Both the position numbers and the translations under genes were made by a program. 64,000 bases of DNA from Lycium barbarum. Taxonomy: Eukaryota; Streptophyta; Magnoliopsida; Solanales; Solanaceae. Shown in pieces: positions 24,354-35,369 of this stretch. The DNA is taken from positions 3,301,001-3,365,000 of the forward strand of contig NC_083348.1 in NCBI RefSeq assembly GCF_019175385.1, written 5' to 3'. Within the stretch, counting starts at the first letter, position 1. Each line of letters starts with the position of its first letter. Below the pieces are notes generated by a model. The model worked only from the letters and a program-made list of their open reading frames with translations, searched no databases and was not told where the DNA came from.

Positions 24354-25111
24354 TGTTTACCCCGAAATCGGATAATCAATTGAATTTGTAAGCGGGTATA
24401 GGATATGTGCTTGGGTCTTAATATATATATATGAGATAGAGAAAATATATATGCAAGAGTTCTTTAATGAAATGGCTAATGATGGTGGTTTGTTTATGAA
24501 CACAAATACTTATGAACAGCGTAGAAGGCTTGATGGATTAAATATGCTAAAAACATGAACAAAACGGTCGTGGCCGGATCAGAAATTGAAGGAAAGATTG
24601 TATATATGAGCTATTCTATTACAAGTGTTCTTGGAGAAATGTAGGAACCAACCTCTCTAAGGAAGGAGGACATGCCCTATTTATAGTGCCACCTTCTGGA
24701 TCTCATACAAGTGGAGACTAATAAAATAATCATGACAATGACAGCCCTGCACGGATTTGGTGGGATTAGACTGACGGCGCCGTCTGACACACGCATGGTA
24801 AGTAGTTGACTATGACAGCACGCCACTGGTGCGGGGCCCGCGGGCGACGGTTACGCGGACCAACAACACCCGGTCCAACGGTCACCCGGTCCAACGGCCA
24901 TTCGGTCAAACGGCCATTCGGGGCAACAGCCACAGACGCTCGGATCAGCAGACTTGGCCGTTTCGATGACGGAGAAGACAGACTCGCTTAGCCCCGGTAC
25001 AGATGCCTTCTCCGGGTAGGACCGGAACAGATCCGGTATGTTCTCGCTCCTTTTCCATCACCAATTTACCTTATCACCGTTTTGGCTCATATCCGGTTTT
25101 CACCGTATACA
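24354..25111 (-). repeat. E2 3' LTR (758 bp)
   Basis: 16 bp shorter than the other LTR because it has one copy fewer of a short GGTCAAACGG(A/C)NATTC repeat. The promoter-type box TATAAATAG (minus) is at 24677-24685. Next to it, 25112-25140 holds the polypurine tract (GGGGAGTGGAGGGGCTATC on the minus strand). Confidence 0.92.
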
Positions 25112-25387
25112 GATAGCCCCTCCACTCCCCGGATCCCCGATCTATCGGAGTGACGGGGAGTGGATGAGTTCCTAAATCGGTGGCTCTCTCATCCCGATCT
25201 CACCTTCGTATTTTGGCGGGAACGAGCGCGTAACGCATGCCCCTTACCTGCCACGTGTCTCAACCCTGGTGGTCCGCTTCTGTCAACCGCCTTTTTCACG
25301 TCGTTTCGAGTCGCTTCAAATTAATGATGGGGCACGTGGCGCCATCTGATTGGCCGTCCTCGGGAGCCGTTCCTTCCCTAACATGTC

Positions 25388-25396
25388 TACATAAGG
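25388..25396 (+). promoter_or_regulatory. Weakened TATA-like box of the E2 accessory gene
   Basis: ATGTCTACATAAGGCC aligns with E1's ATGTCTATATAAAGCC. Two changes make it a poor TATA box. It lies about 300 bp before the accessory ATG at 25686. Confidence 0.4.
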
Positions 25397-25685
25397 CCTT
25401 CTATCCCTTTATTTTGCCATTTTCACGTTTTTGCCTCCTCTTTAACCCTACTCCAATTCTGTGTTCTTCTTTCTTCTTGCTCAACACACAGCCTAACTTC
25501 AGATCTGGTCTCCCTATTGATATGTTGCTTCATATCGTGTGCACAGGAGTCAACCTCATCACTGCCGCTGTCGAGTATCCTTTGTTCGAGCGTTGCTGTT
25601 TCAATTTTGCCTTCTATTCGAACCACCAGTTCCTTCGTTCTTCTTAAATCCCTCTCTCCGGCCTTCTTTCTTTCATATTTTCAGG

Positions 25686-28531
25686 ATGTCCGAATCGACT
25701 TCCCATGATGCCCCATTGATAACGTCCTCGGGAGCCGAGCCTGCGTCCCCGGTTAAATTCGAGCCCACTGCATCGGATATCATACCGGCCAAGTTTAATT
25801 TCAACAAAGACCTTGAGGTCGAAAAGCCTTCCTCCGTTTCAGACAGGGGATACGTCGTGAGGCGGTATCCCTCATCCGTCACCGAGGAGAAGCTTGACAC
25901 AGTCCGGGCCGATTGCGGGTGGGACACCCGTCCTGTTCGGGTCTTCGCTCCCGGACCTGATGAATCCGTTACCGACCACCGTGAAGGGTTTTTGTACGTT
26001 TACACATACCCCTTCACTCTCAAACTAAACCCTCCAGTGGATCCGGTCATTCTCGACATGTGCCGCACCTACGGCGTTACGCTGGCCCAGATTGGCCCGA
26101 AGTTTGGAGGGTCGTAGAGTGTCTCCGGTCATTGGCCAACAATGCCGAGAAGGAGTTCACACTAGCCCACCTCATACGCCTATACTCCCCGAGGATGTTC
26201 CGGGGTGGCGTAATGAAACTGGCCAAGCGCAGCCGGAATCCTTTTTTTGCGAAAATGGACGAAGACAGAGACCGGGGATGGTTGGAGCGATTTGTCCGGG
26301 TGAAGACCGAGGACATAATTCCGGCCGAGCATATGCCTTTCCCGGAGAAATGGAATAACAAGCATAAGTTTCGAGCCCCGAATAATTGCTTTGGCATTGC
26401 TTTGTCAAATTTTGATTATTCCTTGAAATTCTTTACTTTTGCTAGCCAATGGGTACGTTCCTCCGGTCATCCGGGATTTGAATGACTGGGTCACAGTGCT
26501 TCTCGTCCAGCATCCCTATGAAGACCGGACATGGGCCCACTTGTCCCGTGGTCGATGGATTGCCCAAAATCACGGTAACCCTCTATTCTTATCCTACCGT
26601 ATTCTTCTTTTACTCGTTTCGCCCTCTGGTTTCTCTTAACCTCTCGTGTTTTCAGGTTTGCCTAAGGGCTCGGTATCCCCCAGGTCTGAATCGGGGACCG
26701 CCCCATCCGCATCGGCGCCCGAATTTGACACAGCAGGCTCCTCCCGCGTCCTCTCCGAGGCCGCAAAAAGGAAGCGGCCCTCCGAGAAGGGGCAGACACC
26801 GAAAGGAAAGAAAGCAAGGAGCGTTGCCCGCCCCTCGAGGGAAGAGGCAGAGCTCGACATCATTGTTCGAAGGGTCGGCTCCGTCCCCACCGTGGCTTCA
26901 ATACCGGAAGAGGCGATCTCCGTTCCGCCCCTTCCTTCCATTGGCGAAGGCCTCTTGGTTCCTGCTCCCCATCCAGGTGCGGAAGAAATACTTTCACCAG
27001 CTCCTCTTCGGTCGATTGATTTTGTCGACATTTCAGGTGAAACTTCTTCGGAAGATGCTCCCCTTCAAAGAAAGAGGTCCGGGGAAGCGGTTGCTGTTGA
27101 AACCGAAAAAAGGACCGAACCAGTACCGGAGATCGAAGCCCCCACAGGCGCGCGTCCGTCTCCCGAGAACGAGCCCGCTACAACTGTGGAGCCCTCGACC
27201 TTTGCTGAATTTGTTGAGGCTGCTCCAAGTTCATCTGCCCCGGCTACGCGGGTGGATGAGTTCGACGATATGTTCTCGAGAACTCCCCCCGCGTCCTGTG
27301 AAGCAGTGGGATTCGGTCACCTTCCTATCCCTCGAGCCACGAGGCCGGCTTATCGGGCCTTCGATTCCGGTGCCAGGGATAGCTTGGTGAACATTTTCCC
27401 AGCCCCGAGCGTGGAGCCAAGGAGAACCCGATCAGCAGTGGTCACCGTCCCTGAGGACTGCAGCTTCCTATCACGTCCGGTGGGCGTAGCGAGCTATTTG
27501 CGTCCCCTTGTATCAGATTCGGACAGACACAAAATGACCGGGGTTACTTGGGAATGCCTTATTAACGAGGGCATGCACGCGGGCAACCGGGTAAGATTCT
27601 TAGCCCCTCTTATACATTTCATTTTGAGAAAATCATCCTTTTCTTGCCTAAGTCTTTTGGTTTGTTTCATCTGCAGAGTGTGGTGCTGGTCAATGAGGCT
27701 TTCATCCGTGCCCGACATGAGATAGACGATCTTCGGGGCCAACTCGATGCTCAGGGCCGAGAGATAGAAAAATACCAACACCTTCTTCGGGAGAAGGAAG
27801 AAGAATTAAACCGGGCGGTCATGCTGGCTAACCTCCGCCCCGAACTTGATGCAGTTAAGGACGAAAACCGTCGATTGAAGAGTAATTTGGCCGCCATGAC
27901 TGATTACAATCGGAGTCTCGAGGCCGAGAAAATCGGCCTTTGCCGGGATAAAACCCAATTTTCTTTGCGGTTAGATGAACTCGAGACCACGATTTCCCAA
28001 CTTCGGGGAGAACTTGACTCGGTGAGGGCTGATGCTACGGGCTTGACCGAGAGGAACCGACAGCTTGAGTCCGAGGCTGCTTTGTTCAACGAGCGCAGCA
28101 GGGTACTCGAAGAGAAAGTCGAGGAGCGGGCTCGGTTATGCGAGGGCCTTAGAACTGAGCTTGAGGAGGCGATTAACGCTAATGATACCCTTAAGGCCGA
28201 GTTGGATGCGGCCAATCTTACGAGGGATGATCTTGAGAGGAACCGAGCTCCTTTGGAAACCAAACTGGCCAAGGCTGAGGCCGATTTGGAGGAAGCTTGG
28301 AAAAGTGTGGAGGCGGCCGAGGCTCATACCGCTATTGTCGCTGAATATGAGAAATGGAAGTCTCGGCGTCTTACTCTCGAGCAAGCTGAGCTCGGCCTGG
28401 AGGATCTTCCGGCCCTGATACTTGAAGCTAAAGGAATGGAGAAGGAGGCTAACCTTGCCCTTGGGTCCGAGTCAGATGACTCCGAGCGGACCGAGTCCGA
28501 GCATTCATCCTCTTCTAGTCGTGTCGGGTAG
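25686..28531 (+). pseudogene. E2 accessory gene, antisense to gag-pol, four exons (frameshift and lost donor)
   Basis: Exons 25686-26363, 26446-26574, 26656-27590 and 27677-28531 mirror those of E1 (129-bp exon 2 in both; exon 3 935 against 938; exon 4 855 against 852). The same domains appear: gypsy-type-transposon-like N-terminus, a basic KRKRPSEKGQTPKGKKARS patch, and a coiled coil (ENRRLKSNLAAMTDYNRSLE) with an acidic ESDDSERTESEHSSSS tail. Lesions differ from E1: one base lost near 26101 shifts IGPxVW to IGPKFGG-stop, and the intron-1 donor GT is AT at 26364. Exons 3 and 4 are fully open. Function unknown; nuclear location is inferred from the basic patch. Confidence 0.85.
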
Positions 28532-29001
28532 CATAAGGCCAGTACTTTGGTATTTTTGTTTTCATAGTGCTTTGTTCTTCTTTTGATGTAAAGAATCTTT
28601 CGTTGTATAAATGAAAAGTGCATCTTTCTGCTTCCTCGTTTTGACTGTTTGTCCTTATTTTTGTTGTTTATTGCTGGCCTGTTTTGGGACGAGGTGACTC
28701 GTAGTCGTTGATTCATCCGTCGGTCCCGTTTGGGTCTTGGCCGATGTTTCGGTAGTTCCGTCGTCTCCGAATATTCGAGGAGCGTCTTATTAGAGCCGAT
28801 ATTTTCCTTCGGCTGTATTTTAGAACCGGTGTCTTTTCAGCCTTGGCTAGCAAAGTTTTTGATGTGGCAGCCCCCTTTGGGGGGTTTGTCAAATTTTGGC
28901 CAGTTGCCTTTGCCGAGTTTCGGCCTTAGTAAAAGCTGAAATTTTGACAATTTTGATTTTGCAAAACGTTTGTTCATATGAGAGTTTTGACTCTTTCTTC
29001 T

Positions 29002-29290
29002 TTTGCCGTAGCAAGTGTAAAAATGGGACACGATTCACTATGATCGTTTGGTCCTTTCATCGAAAGTTGTGGCCGGTGACCGGTCATTTGTTTCGCCGTA
29101 GCAAATATCGGATGGGACACGATTCGTTATGATCGTTTGGTCCTTACATTGAAGGTTATGGCCGGTGGCCAGGTCTTTCTTTTGCCGTAGCAAATATCGG
29201 ATGGGACACGATTCATTATGATCGTTTGGTCCTTACATTGAAGGCTATGGTCGGTGGCCGGGCCTTTGTTTTGCCGTAGCAAATGTTGAG
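29002..29290. repeat. 89-bp tandem repeats in E2 (three units plus part)
   Basis: Units start at about 29002, 29091, 29181 and 29270, each opening TTTGCCGTAGCAA and containing GGGACACGATTC and ATGATCGTTTGGTCC. They match the reverse complement of the E1 array. They lie between the accessory stop (28531) and the pol stop (29577), which converge. Confidence 0.9.
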
Positions 29291-29576
29291 TCTCCCCGTC
29301 TACTTTGATCGGTGTCTTCTTCGGTATGGGCATAGTATTCCCCCAGCACTGATCCGAGCTTTTTAGGTCGGGTGAGTGCTGTTATGTTCTTCTTGTTTGT
29401 TTAGTAACACGTTGTACTTGTTGCCTCATTAAAAACCTTGTCGGAAAACCCTTTTTGGGACAAAATCGCACCAAGGAAAAGAGTGCAACACGTGTTTTCA
29501 GACCTAAATTCTATTTTTCTCCCGTTCTCGACTCCCTGCAAAAGAGAAAAGTCAATGAGAGAGTACGGGCCATACC

Positions 29577-32500
29577 TTAGCAGTAGTATCTCTTTAGATG
29601 GGCCACATTCCAGTTGTTGCGCAGACGCTGCCCGTCCATTGATTCCAATTGGTACGACCCTTTGGCCGTTATACCGGATACCTTGTACGGGCCCTCCCAG
29701 TTCAGACCCAGCTTTCCTTCGTTAGGGTTCTTGGTGTGCAAGGTAACCTTTCGAAGCACCAAGTCCCCGACTTGGAAATGTCGAAAGTTCGCTCTTCGGT
29801 TGTAGTACCTTTCCATTCTCTGTTTTTGGGCCGCTATGCGGACAGACGCGCTTTCGCGTAATTCATCTGTGAGATCGAGTTTCACGGCCATGGCTTCCTC
29901 GTTTGACTCCCCGGTGGTATACCTGAAACGGAGGGTCGGTTCACCGACTTCTACGGGGATAAGGGCTTTGGCCTCGTAAACCAACGAGAATGGAGTTTCC
30001 CCGGTGCTCGATTTGGATGTGGTTCTGTAGGCCCACAACACTTCCGGCAACACGTCCCTCCAATGGTGCTTTGATGTTTCAAGTCTCTTCCTCAGATTTT
30101 GGATTATTGTTTTGTTCGTGGACTCTGCCTGCCCGTTCACACATGAGTGATACGGGGTTGATACGATTTTCTTGATCTTCAAGCCTTCGAGGAAACCGTT
30201 GACCTTGCTGCCTACGAATTGAGGGCCATTATCACAGGTTATCTCGGCAGGGATGCCGAATCGGCAGATGATGTGGTCCCATATGAAGTTGATGACTTCC
30301 TTTTCCCTGATTTTTTCAAAGGCATGCGCTTCAACCCACTTAGAAAAATAGTCAGTCATAAACAAAATAAAACGGGCCTTACCTGGTGCCCGTGGTAACG
30401 GGCCCACAATGTCCATTCCCCACTTCATGAAAGGCCAGGGCGAGACCACCGAGTGCAGTAGCTCCCCGGGCTGGTGAATCATCGGGGCGTGTTTCTGGCA
30501 TCCGTCACACTTTCGGACGAAATTCTTAGAGTCCTCGTCCATCCAGTTCCAATAATAACCGACCCGGATGATTTTTCGGACCAGAGCCTCGGCACCGGAG
30601 TGGTTGCCACAGGTTCCTTCGTGCACCTCTCTCATAACATATTCCGTTTCGCCGGGGCCCAAACATTTAGCCAGGGGGCCGAGAAAAGATCGTCGATACA
30701 ATTGACCGTCTACTAAGCAAAATTGGGCTGCCTTTGTTCTTAACGATCGTGATTCCTTTGGGTCGTTTGGGAGCTTACCATCACACAAGTAGTCAATGTA
30801 CTTGTTGCGCCAATCCCAAGTTAGGCCCATCGCGTTTATCTCGGCGTGTCCGTTTTCTATGGCCGTGTTTGACAGGTGCACCGTTGTCCCGGGGTTGATT
30901 TCCTCCCCGTAAACCGAGGATCCTAAATTTGCCAAGGCATCGGCCTCGCTGTTTTGTTCCCTCGGTATGTGCTGCACGGTCCATTCTCTGAATCGGTGAA
31001 GTACCACTTGGGTCTTCTCGAGGTACCTCTGCATCCGTTTATCCTTGACCTCGAAAACGCCGTTCACCTGGTCCGCGACCAGGAGCGAGTCGCATTGAGC
31101 TTCGATGACTTCGGCTCCCATATTTCGAGCCAACTCCAAACCTGCAATCATAGCCTCATACTCGGCTTCATTGTTAGTCAATTTAGCAGTTCTAATGGAC
31201 TGTCGAACGACATCCCCGGTTGGGCTTCTAAGGACGATTCCCAGCCCGGAACCCTTAAGGTTCGAGGCTCCATCCGTGTGCAGGGTCCAGACGCCCGTGC
31301 TTTTTCCCGAGGTCAGCAAAAGTTCATTTTCGACCTCAGGGACCATAGCTGGGGCGAAGTCTGCCACGAAATCGGCCAAGATTTGGGATTTGATGGTTGT
31401 TCGTGGCTTATATTCGATGTCGTAACCGCTGATTTCTACAGCCCATTTTGTTAACCTACCGGACAGCTCCGGTTTGTGCATGACGTTTTTTAAAGGGTAA
31501 GTGGTCACTACACATATAGGGTGGCATTGAAAATAAGGTTTGAGTTTTCTGGAAGCGCTCACCAATGCTAAAGCCAGTTTTTCCAGATGAGGGTACCGGG
31601 TTTCCGCATCCCCCAAAGTTCTTACATAATAGACAGGGAATTGCGTACCTGATTCTTCCCGGACCAAAACGCCACTCACCGCTACTTTGGAGACGGCTAG
31701 GTATAGGAAAAGCGGCTCGTCGGCCTTCGGCGTGTGCAGCAACGGAGGGCTGGTCAGGTACCTTTTCAACTCCCGTAGAGCTTCTTGACACTCCGGTGTC
31801 CAAGCGAAGTCGTTCTTCTTCCTGAGCATGGAGAAGAAACGGTGACTTTTGTCGGAGGACCTTGATATGAAGCGACTTAACGCCGCTATTCTTCCGGTAA
31901 GCCTTTGCACCCCTTTTACGTTGTTCACAACTTCGATGTCCTCGATGGCTTTGATCTTGTCCGGATTGATTTCAATTCCCCGGTTCGACACCATGAAACC
32001 CAGAAATTTACCGGACCTTACCCCGAAGGCACACTTCTCCGGGTTAAGCTTCATGCCATATCTGCGGAGCACATCGAAGGTTTCCTGCAAATGCTTTAAA
32101 TGGTCCTCTGTTTCCAGGGACTTGACAACCATATCGTCAACATAAACTTCCATCGTTTTCCCTATTTGTTCTTTGAACATTTCATTAACTAGGCGTTAGT
32201 AAGTAGCACCGGCATTTTTTAATCCGAAAGGCATGACATTATAGCAGTAAGTCCCATATCGGGTAATGAAGGACGTTTTCTCTTGATCCTCCGGGTGCAT
32301 CCGGATCTGGTTATACCCGGAGTAAGCGTCGAGAAAACATAACATTTCATGTCCGGCCGTCGCATCGATCATTCTATCGATGTGAGGTAACGGAAATGAG
32401 TCCTTCGGGCATGCCTTGTTTAAGTCTTTATAATCGACACACATTCAAAATTTGTTACCTTTTTTGGGCACCACCACCACGTTAGCGAGCCAATCCGAAT

Positions 32501-32912
32501 ATTTTACCTCCCGGATGGAACCTATATTTAAAAGCTTTGTTACCTCGTCCTTGACGAAGGCGTGTTTTGGCTCCGCCATGGGCCTCCTTTTTTGCTTCAC
32601 CGGGGGAAACCTCCCGTCCAAGCTGAGTTTATGTGATGCTATCTCTGGTGATATACCTGTCATATCTAAATGCGACCACGCAAAGCAATCGGCGTTAGCC
32701 TGAAGAAACTCAATTAATTTGCGCCTGAGCTCCGGGGTGAGCCCCGTGCCCAGGTATACCTTTCTGTCTGGTAAGAACTCGAACAGGATGATCTGCTCCA
32801 GCTCCTCCACGGTCGATTTGGTCGCGTCCGAATCATCCGGCATGAAAAAAGATCTGGGTACCCCGAAGTCATCCTCTTCATATACCGGATCTGACCCGGT
32901 ATTCTTTGATTG
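29577..32912 (-). pseudogene. E2 pol: RT, RNase H, aRNase H, integrase (two nonsense codons)
   Basis: One frame from the UAG at 32915 down to HLKRYYC-stop at 29577. TGA at 32445-32447 replaces the CGA of E1 (KGNKF-stop-MCVDYKD) and TAA at 32196-32198 replaces CAA (GATY-stop-RLVN). From 32180 to 29577, 867 residues are open: YVDDMVV of RT, degenerate first RNase H with one codon deleted (VYYVRTLGD), second RNase H (HTDGASNLKGSG; Tyr changed to His), HHCC and D,D,E integrase (ITCDNGPQF, NGQAESTNK), and the GDLVLRKVTL C-terminal module. Only the RT would be interrupted. Confidence 0.93.
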
Positions 32913-32915
32913 CTA
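32907..32915 (-). promoter_or_regulatory. Candidate stop-codon readthrough site (UAG CAA UCA), E2
   Basis: gag-protease ends ...GGEASQ then TAG CAA TCA, after which the frame continues (QSKNTGSDPVYEEDDFG) into pol without a shift. It is identical to E1's site. No other fusion signal (slippery site, intron) is apparent at the junction. Confidence 0.72.
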
Positions 32916-35261
32916 TTGGGAGGCTTCCCCTCCAGTTACGCCCCTTTCTTCGTGAGCCGGCTCCCTGGACCGGGGCGTCGATTCCTCCACAGTGAACATT
33001 TCCTTTGCTGCGGGTTGCTCACCATGGATGGTTTTCACCCCCTCTAGGGTGGGGAATTTCAGCAACTGATGCAGCATTGAAGGCACTGCCCTCATGCTAT
33101 GTATCCAAGGTCTGCCCAATAATGCATTGTACTTCATATCCCCTTCGATCACGTAGAACAAAGTTTGTTGAATGGAGCCCTCAATGTTCACGGGCAACGA
33201 GATCTCCCCTTTTGTGGTTTCGCTTGCCATGTTGAACTCGCTGAGCACCCGGGTTGCTGGTACGATCTGATCAAGCAGCCCCAGCTGCTCGACCACTCTC
33301 CACCGAATGATGTTGGCTGAGCTACCTGGGTCAATCAAGATACGTTTAACCTTAGTTTTAAAGATAAGTATAGAAATTACCAACACATCATTGTGCGGTT
33401 GAATGACGCCCTCTGCGTCCTCGTCGTCGAAGGAGATAGAACCCCCGGGTAAATGATCCCGGGAGCGTTTTTCCCGAACAATGGAAATCTTTGTCCGCTT
33501 CATTACCGGACCCCGAGGGATGTCAATACCCCCTACTATCATGTTGATTGTATGCTGATGTTCAACCGGTTCGGCCCTCCGTTGAGCTTCCCTTTCCTTG
33601 TAATGGTTTTTGGCTCGCTCGCTCAATAGATCTCTGAGGTGGCCGTTTTTCAATAACCGGGCCACCTCCTCTCTCAACTGGCGGCAATCCTCAGTTTTGT
33701 GACCGTGGGTTCCGTGATATTCACACACCATATTCGGATCCCGTTGTCCCGGATCTGTCCTTAGTGGTTTCGGCCACCGCACATCCGGGACGCGACCGAT
33801 GGCCGAGACAAGATCCGAGGTACTGACGTTGAAGTTGTACTCCGAGATCTTTGGTGGAACCTTGTTGCTGCCAGAACTTCCAGTGTCGCTCCTGAACGAG
33901 AGCCCCCGGCTGTTTGATGGGCGCTCGACCTGCTTGCTACCTCGACCTGAGAAGTGGCTCGGGCCTTCCCTTGGCTTCTCCAACCTGAAATTTGATCTCT
34001 CCGAGTGTGAATATGGTCGAAAACTTTCTTTAGATGATTCGGATTTCCCTTCATAACCCTTCCTCGGTTTCTCGAAGCTTCCATTCACTTTTAACTTTAC
34101 CGGAGAGAATTCGAGCTGATCGTCTTCCACCCAAATCTTTGACTCGTACCGATTGTGTACGTCGGCCCATGTGACGACCTCATATTCCAACAAATTTTCC
34201 TTCAACTTGGCCGAAGCAGCTGAACTTAGCATGTTGAGCCCCTTTGTGAAAGCTTGCGCGGCCCATTCTTCAGGTACCGGGGGGAGTTCCATTCGTTCCC
34301 TCTGAAACCGGTTAACGAACTCCCGCAGCAGCTCGTCGTCTCTTTGGGTTATTCGGAAGATATCGGCCTTACGGGCCTGCACCTTTATGGCACCGGCATG
34401 TGCCTTTACGAAGGCATCGGCGAGCATTTCAAAGGAAGTGATCGAATGCTCGGGTAGGTGGTCATACCACGTCAGCGCCCCCTTCGACAGAGTTTCGCCA
34501 AATTTTTTCAGCAACACCGACTCGATCTCATCTTCCTCCATGTCATTGCCCTTTATGGCACAGGTATATGAGGTCACATGCTCGTGCGGGTCCGTTGTGC
34601 CGTCATACTTCTGTACATCGGGCATTTTGAATCTCTTCGGGATCAGTTTTGGGGCCGCACTTGGCGGAAAAGGTCTCTGAATGTACCTTTTCGAATTCGG
34701 CCCCTTCAATAAAGGTGGGGCCCCCGGTATTTGGTCTACCCGAGAATTGTATGTCTCGACCCTCTTTTCGGTCGAATCTACCCGTTTTGCCAAAGTTTTG
34801 ATCATCTTTAGAACCTCGGTAGAGGAGCCGGCTCCGGAACCGTCGCTCTCAACCATTCGTGTCTCATTTCTTCCGATCTCAGCAGTATCCTTTGCCTTTT
34901 TCGGCCCCGGTTCACCTTTCCCGCTCTGTAACCGGGCAATCACTATCGCTTGCTCGGCAATCGCCGCTCTTTGTTCCTGCAACATTTCAAAAATTAAACG
35001 TAAGCTCACACCGTCATTTGGCGCATCCGGGTTTCCTCGGCCCTGGGTCCGAGACAATGTAGCGGAATTGTGAGTATTTAGAGGATCGGTGGCCGGAAGG
35101 GCGGCATTCTCCTGATCCACGGTGTTTTGCCGGTCGAGTCCCTCCCTTGAATCGACGGGGTTCGGGTCAGCGGGGTTTGGCAATCTCCGTAATCCGCTGC
35201 CTGCGTTTTCCGCCATAATTTCGGTATTGTTGACATGACCGGATTGCTCAGCGTCGGCCAT
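32913..35261 (-). CDS. E2 gag-protease polyprotein (782 aa, intact)
   Basis: Starts MADAEQSGHV at 35261, the first ATG after the primer site. Residues 80-110 and 150-170 look coiled-coil; about 211-345 is the retrotransposon Gag core (MPDVQKYDGTTDPHEHV, WYDHLP, FVNRFQRERMELPPVPEEW). A CHHC-type zinc motif CEYHGTHGHKTEDC is at 513-526. The aspartic protease has IDPGSSANII with catalytic Asp at 644 and the downstream ALLGRPWIHSM at 713-723. It ends at the UAG of the readthrough site. No lesion seen. It would form the particle and cleave the polyprotein. Confidence 0.92.
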   Translation of the reverse strand: MADAEQSGHVNNTEIMAENAGSGLRRLPNPADPNPVDSREGLDRQNTVDQENAALPATDPLNTHNSATLSRTQGRGNPDAPNDGVSLRLIFEMLQEQRAAIAEQAIVIARLQSGKGEPGPKKAKDTAEIGRNETRMVESDGSGAGSSTEVLKMIKTLAKRVDSTEKRVETYNSRVDQIPGAPPLLKGPNSKRYIQRPFPPSAAPKLIPKRFKMPDVQKYDGTTDPHEHVTSYTCAIKGNDMEEDEIESVLLKKFGETLSKGALTWYDHLPEHSITSFEMLADAFVKAHAGAIKVQARKADIFRITQRDDELLREFVNRFQRERMELPPVPEEWAAQAFTKGLNMLSSAASAKLKENLLEYEVVTWADVHNRYESKIWVEDDQLEFSPVKLKVNGSFEKPRKGYEGKSESSKESFRPYSHSERSNFRLEKPREGPSHFSGRGSKQVERPSNSRGLSFRSDTGSSGSNKVPPKISEYNFNVSTSDLVSAIGRVPDVRWPKPLRTDPGQRDPNMVCEYHGTHGHKTEDCRQLREEVARLLKNGHLRDLLSERAKNHYKEREAQRRAEPVEHQHTINMIVGGIDIPRGPVMKRTKISIVREKRSRDHLPGGSISFDDEDAEGVIQPHNDVLVISILIFKTKVKRILIDPGSSANIIRWRVVEQLGLLDQIVPATRVLSEFNMASETTKGEISLPVNIEGSIQQTLFYVIEGDMKYNALLGRPWIHSMRAVPSMLHQLLKFPTLEGVKTIHGEQPAAKEMFTVEESTPRSREPAHEERGVTGGEASQ

Positions 35262-35350
35262 TAAGTCCGTTTTCGTAGATACGGGCAGGGGCGTTTTCGG
35301 TTTTGATGAATGTGATATAAGTCAAGATCGAAAACCACTATTATCCTAGC

Positions 35351-35368
35351 CCCACGGTGGGCGCCAAA
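35351..35368 (-). promoter_or_regulatory. E2 primer binding site
   Basis: On the minus strand TTTGGCGCCCACCGTGGGG follows the 5' LTR after two bases, as in E1. The tRNA species was not identified. Confidence 0.75.
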
Positions 35369-35369
35369 C

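Noticed and set aside
30474..35073. Plus-strand open frames opposite E2 gag and pol
   Set aside because: Antisense shadows of high-GC coding sequence; the minus strand carries all recognised motifs.
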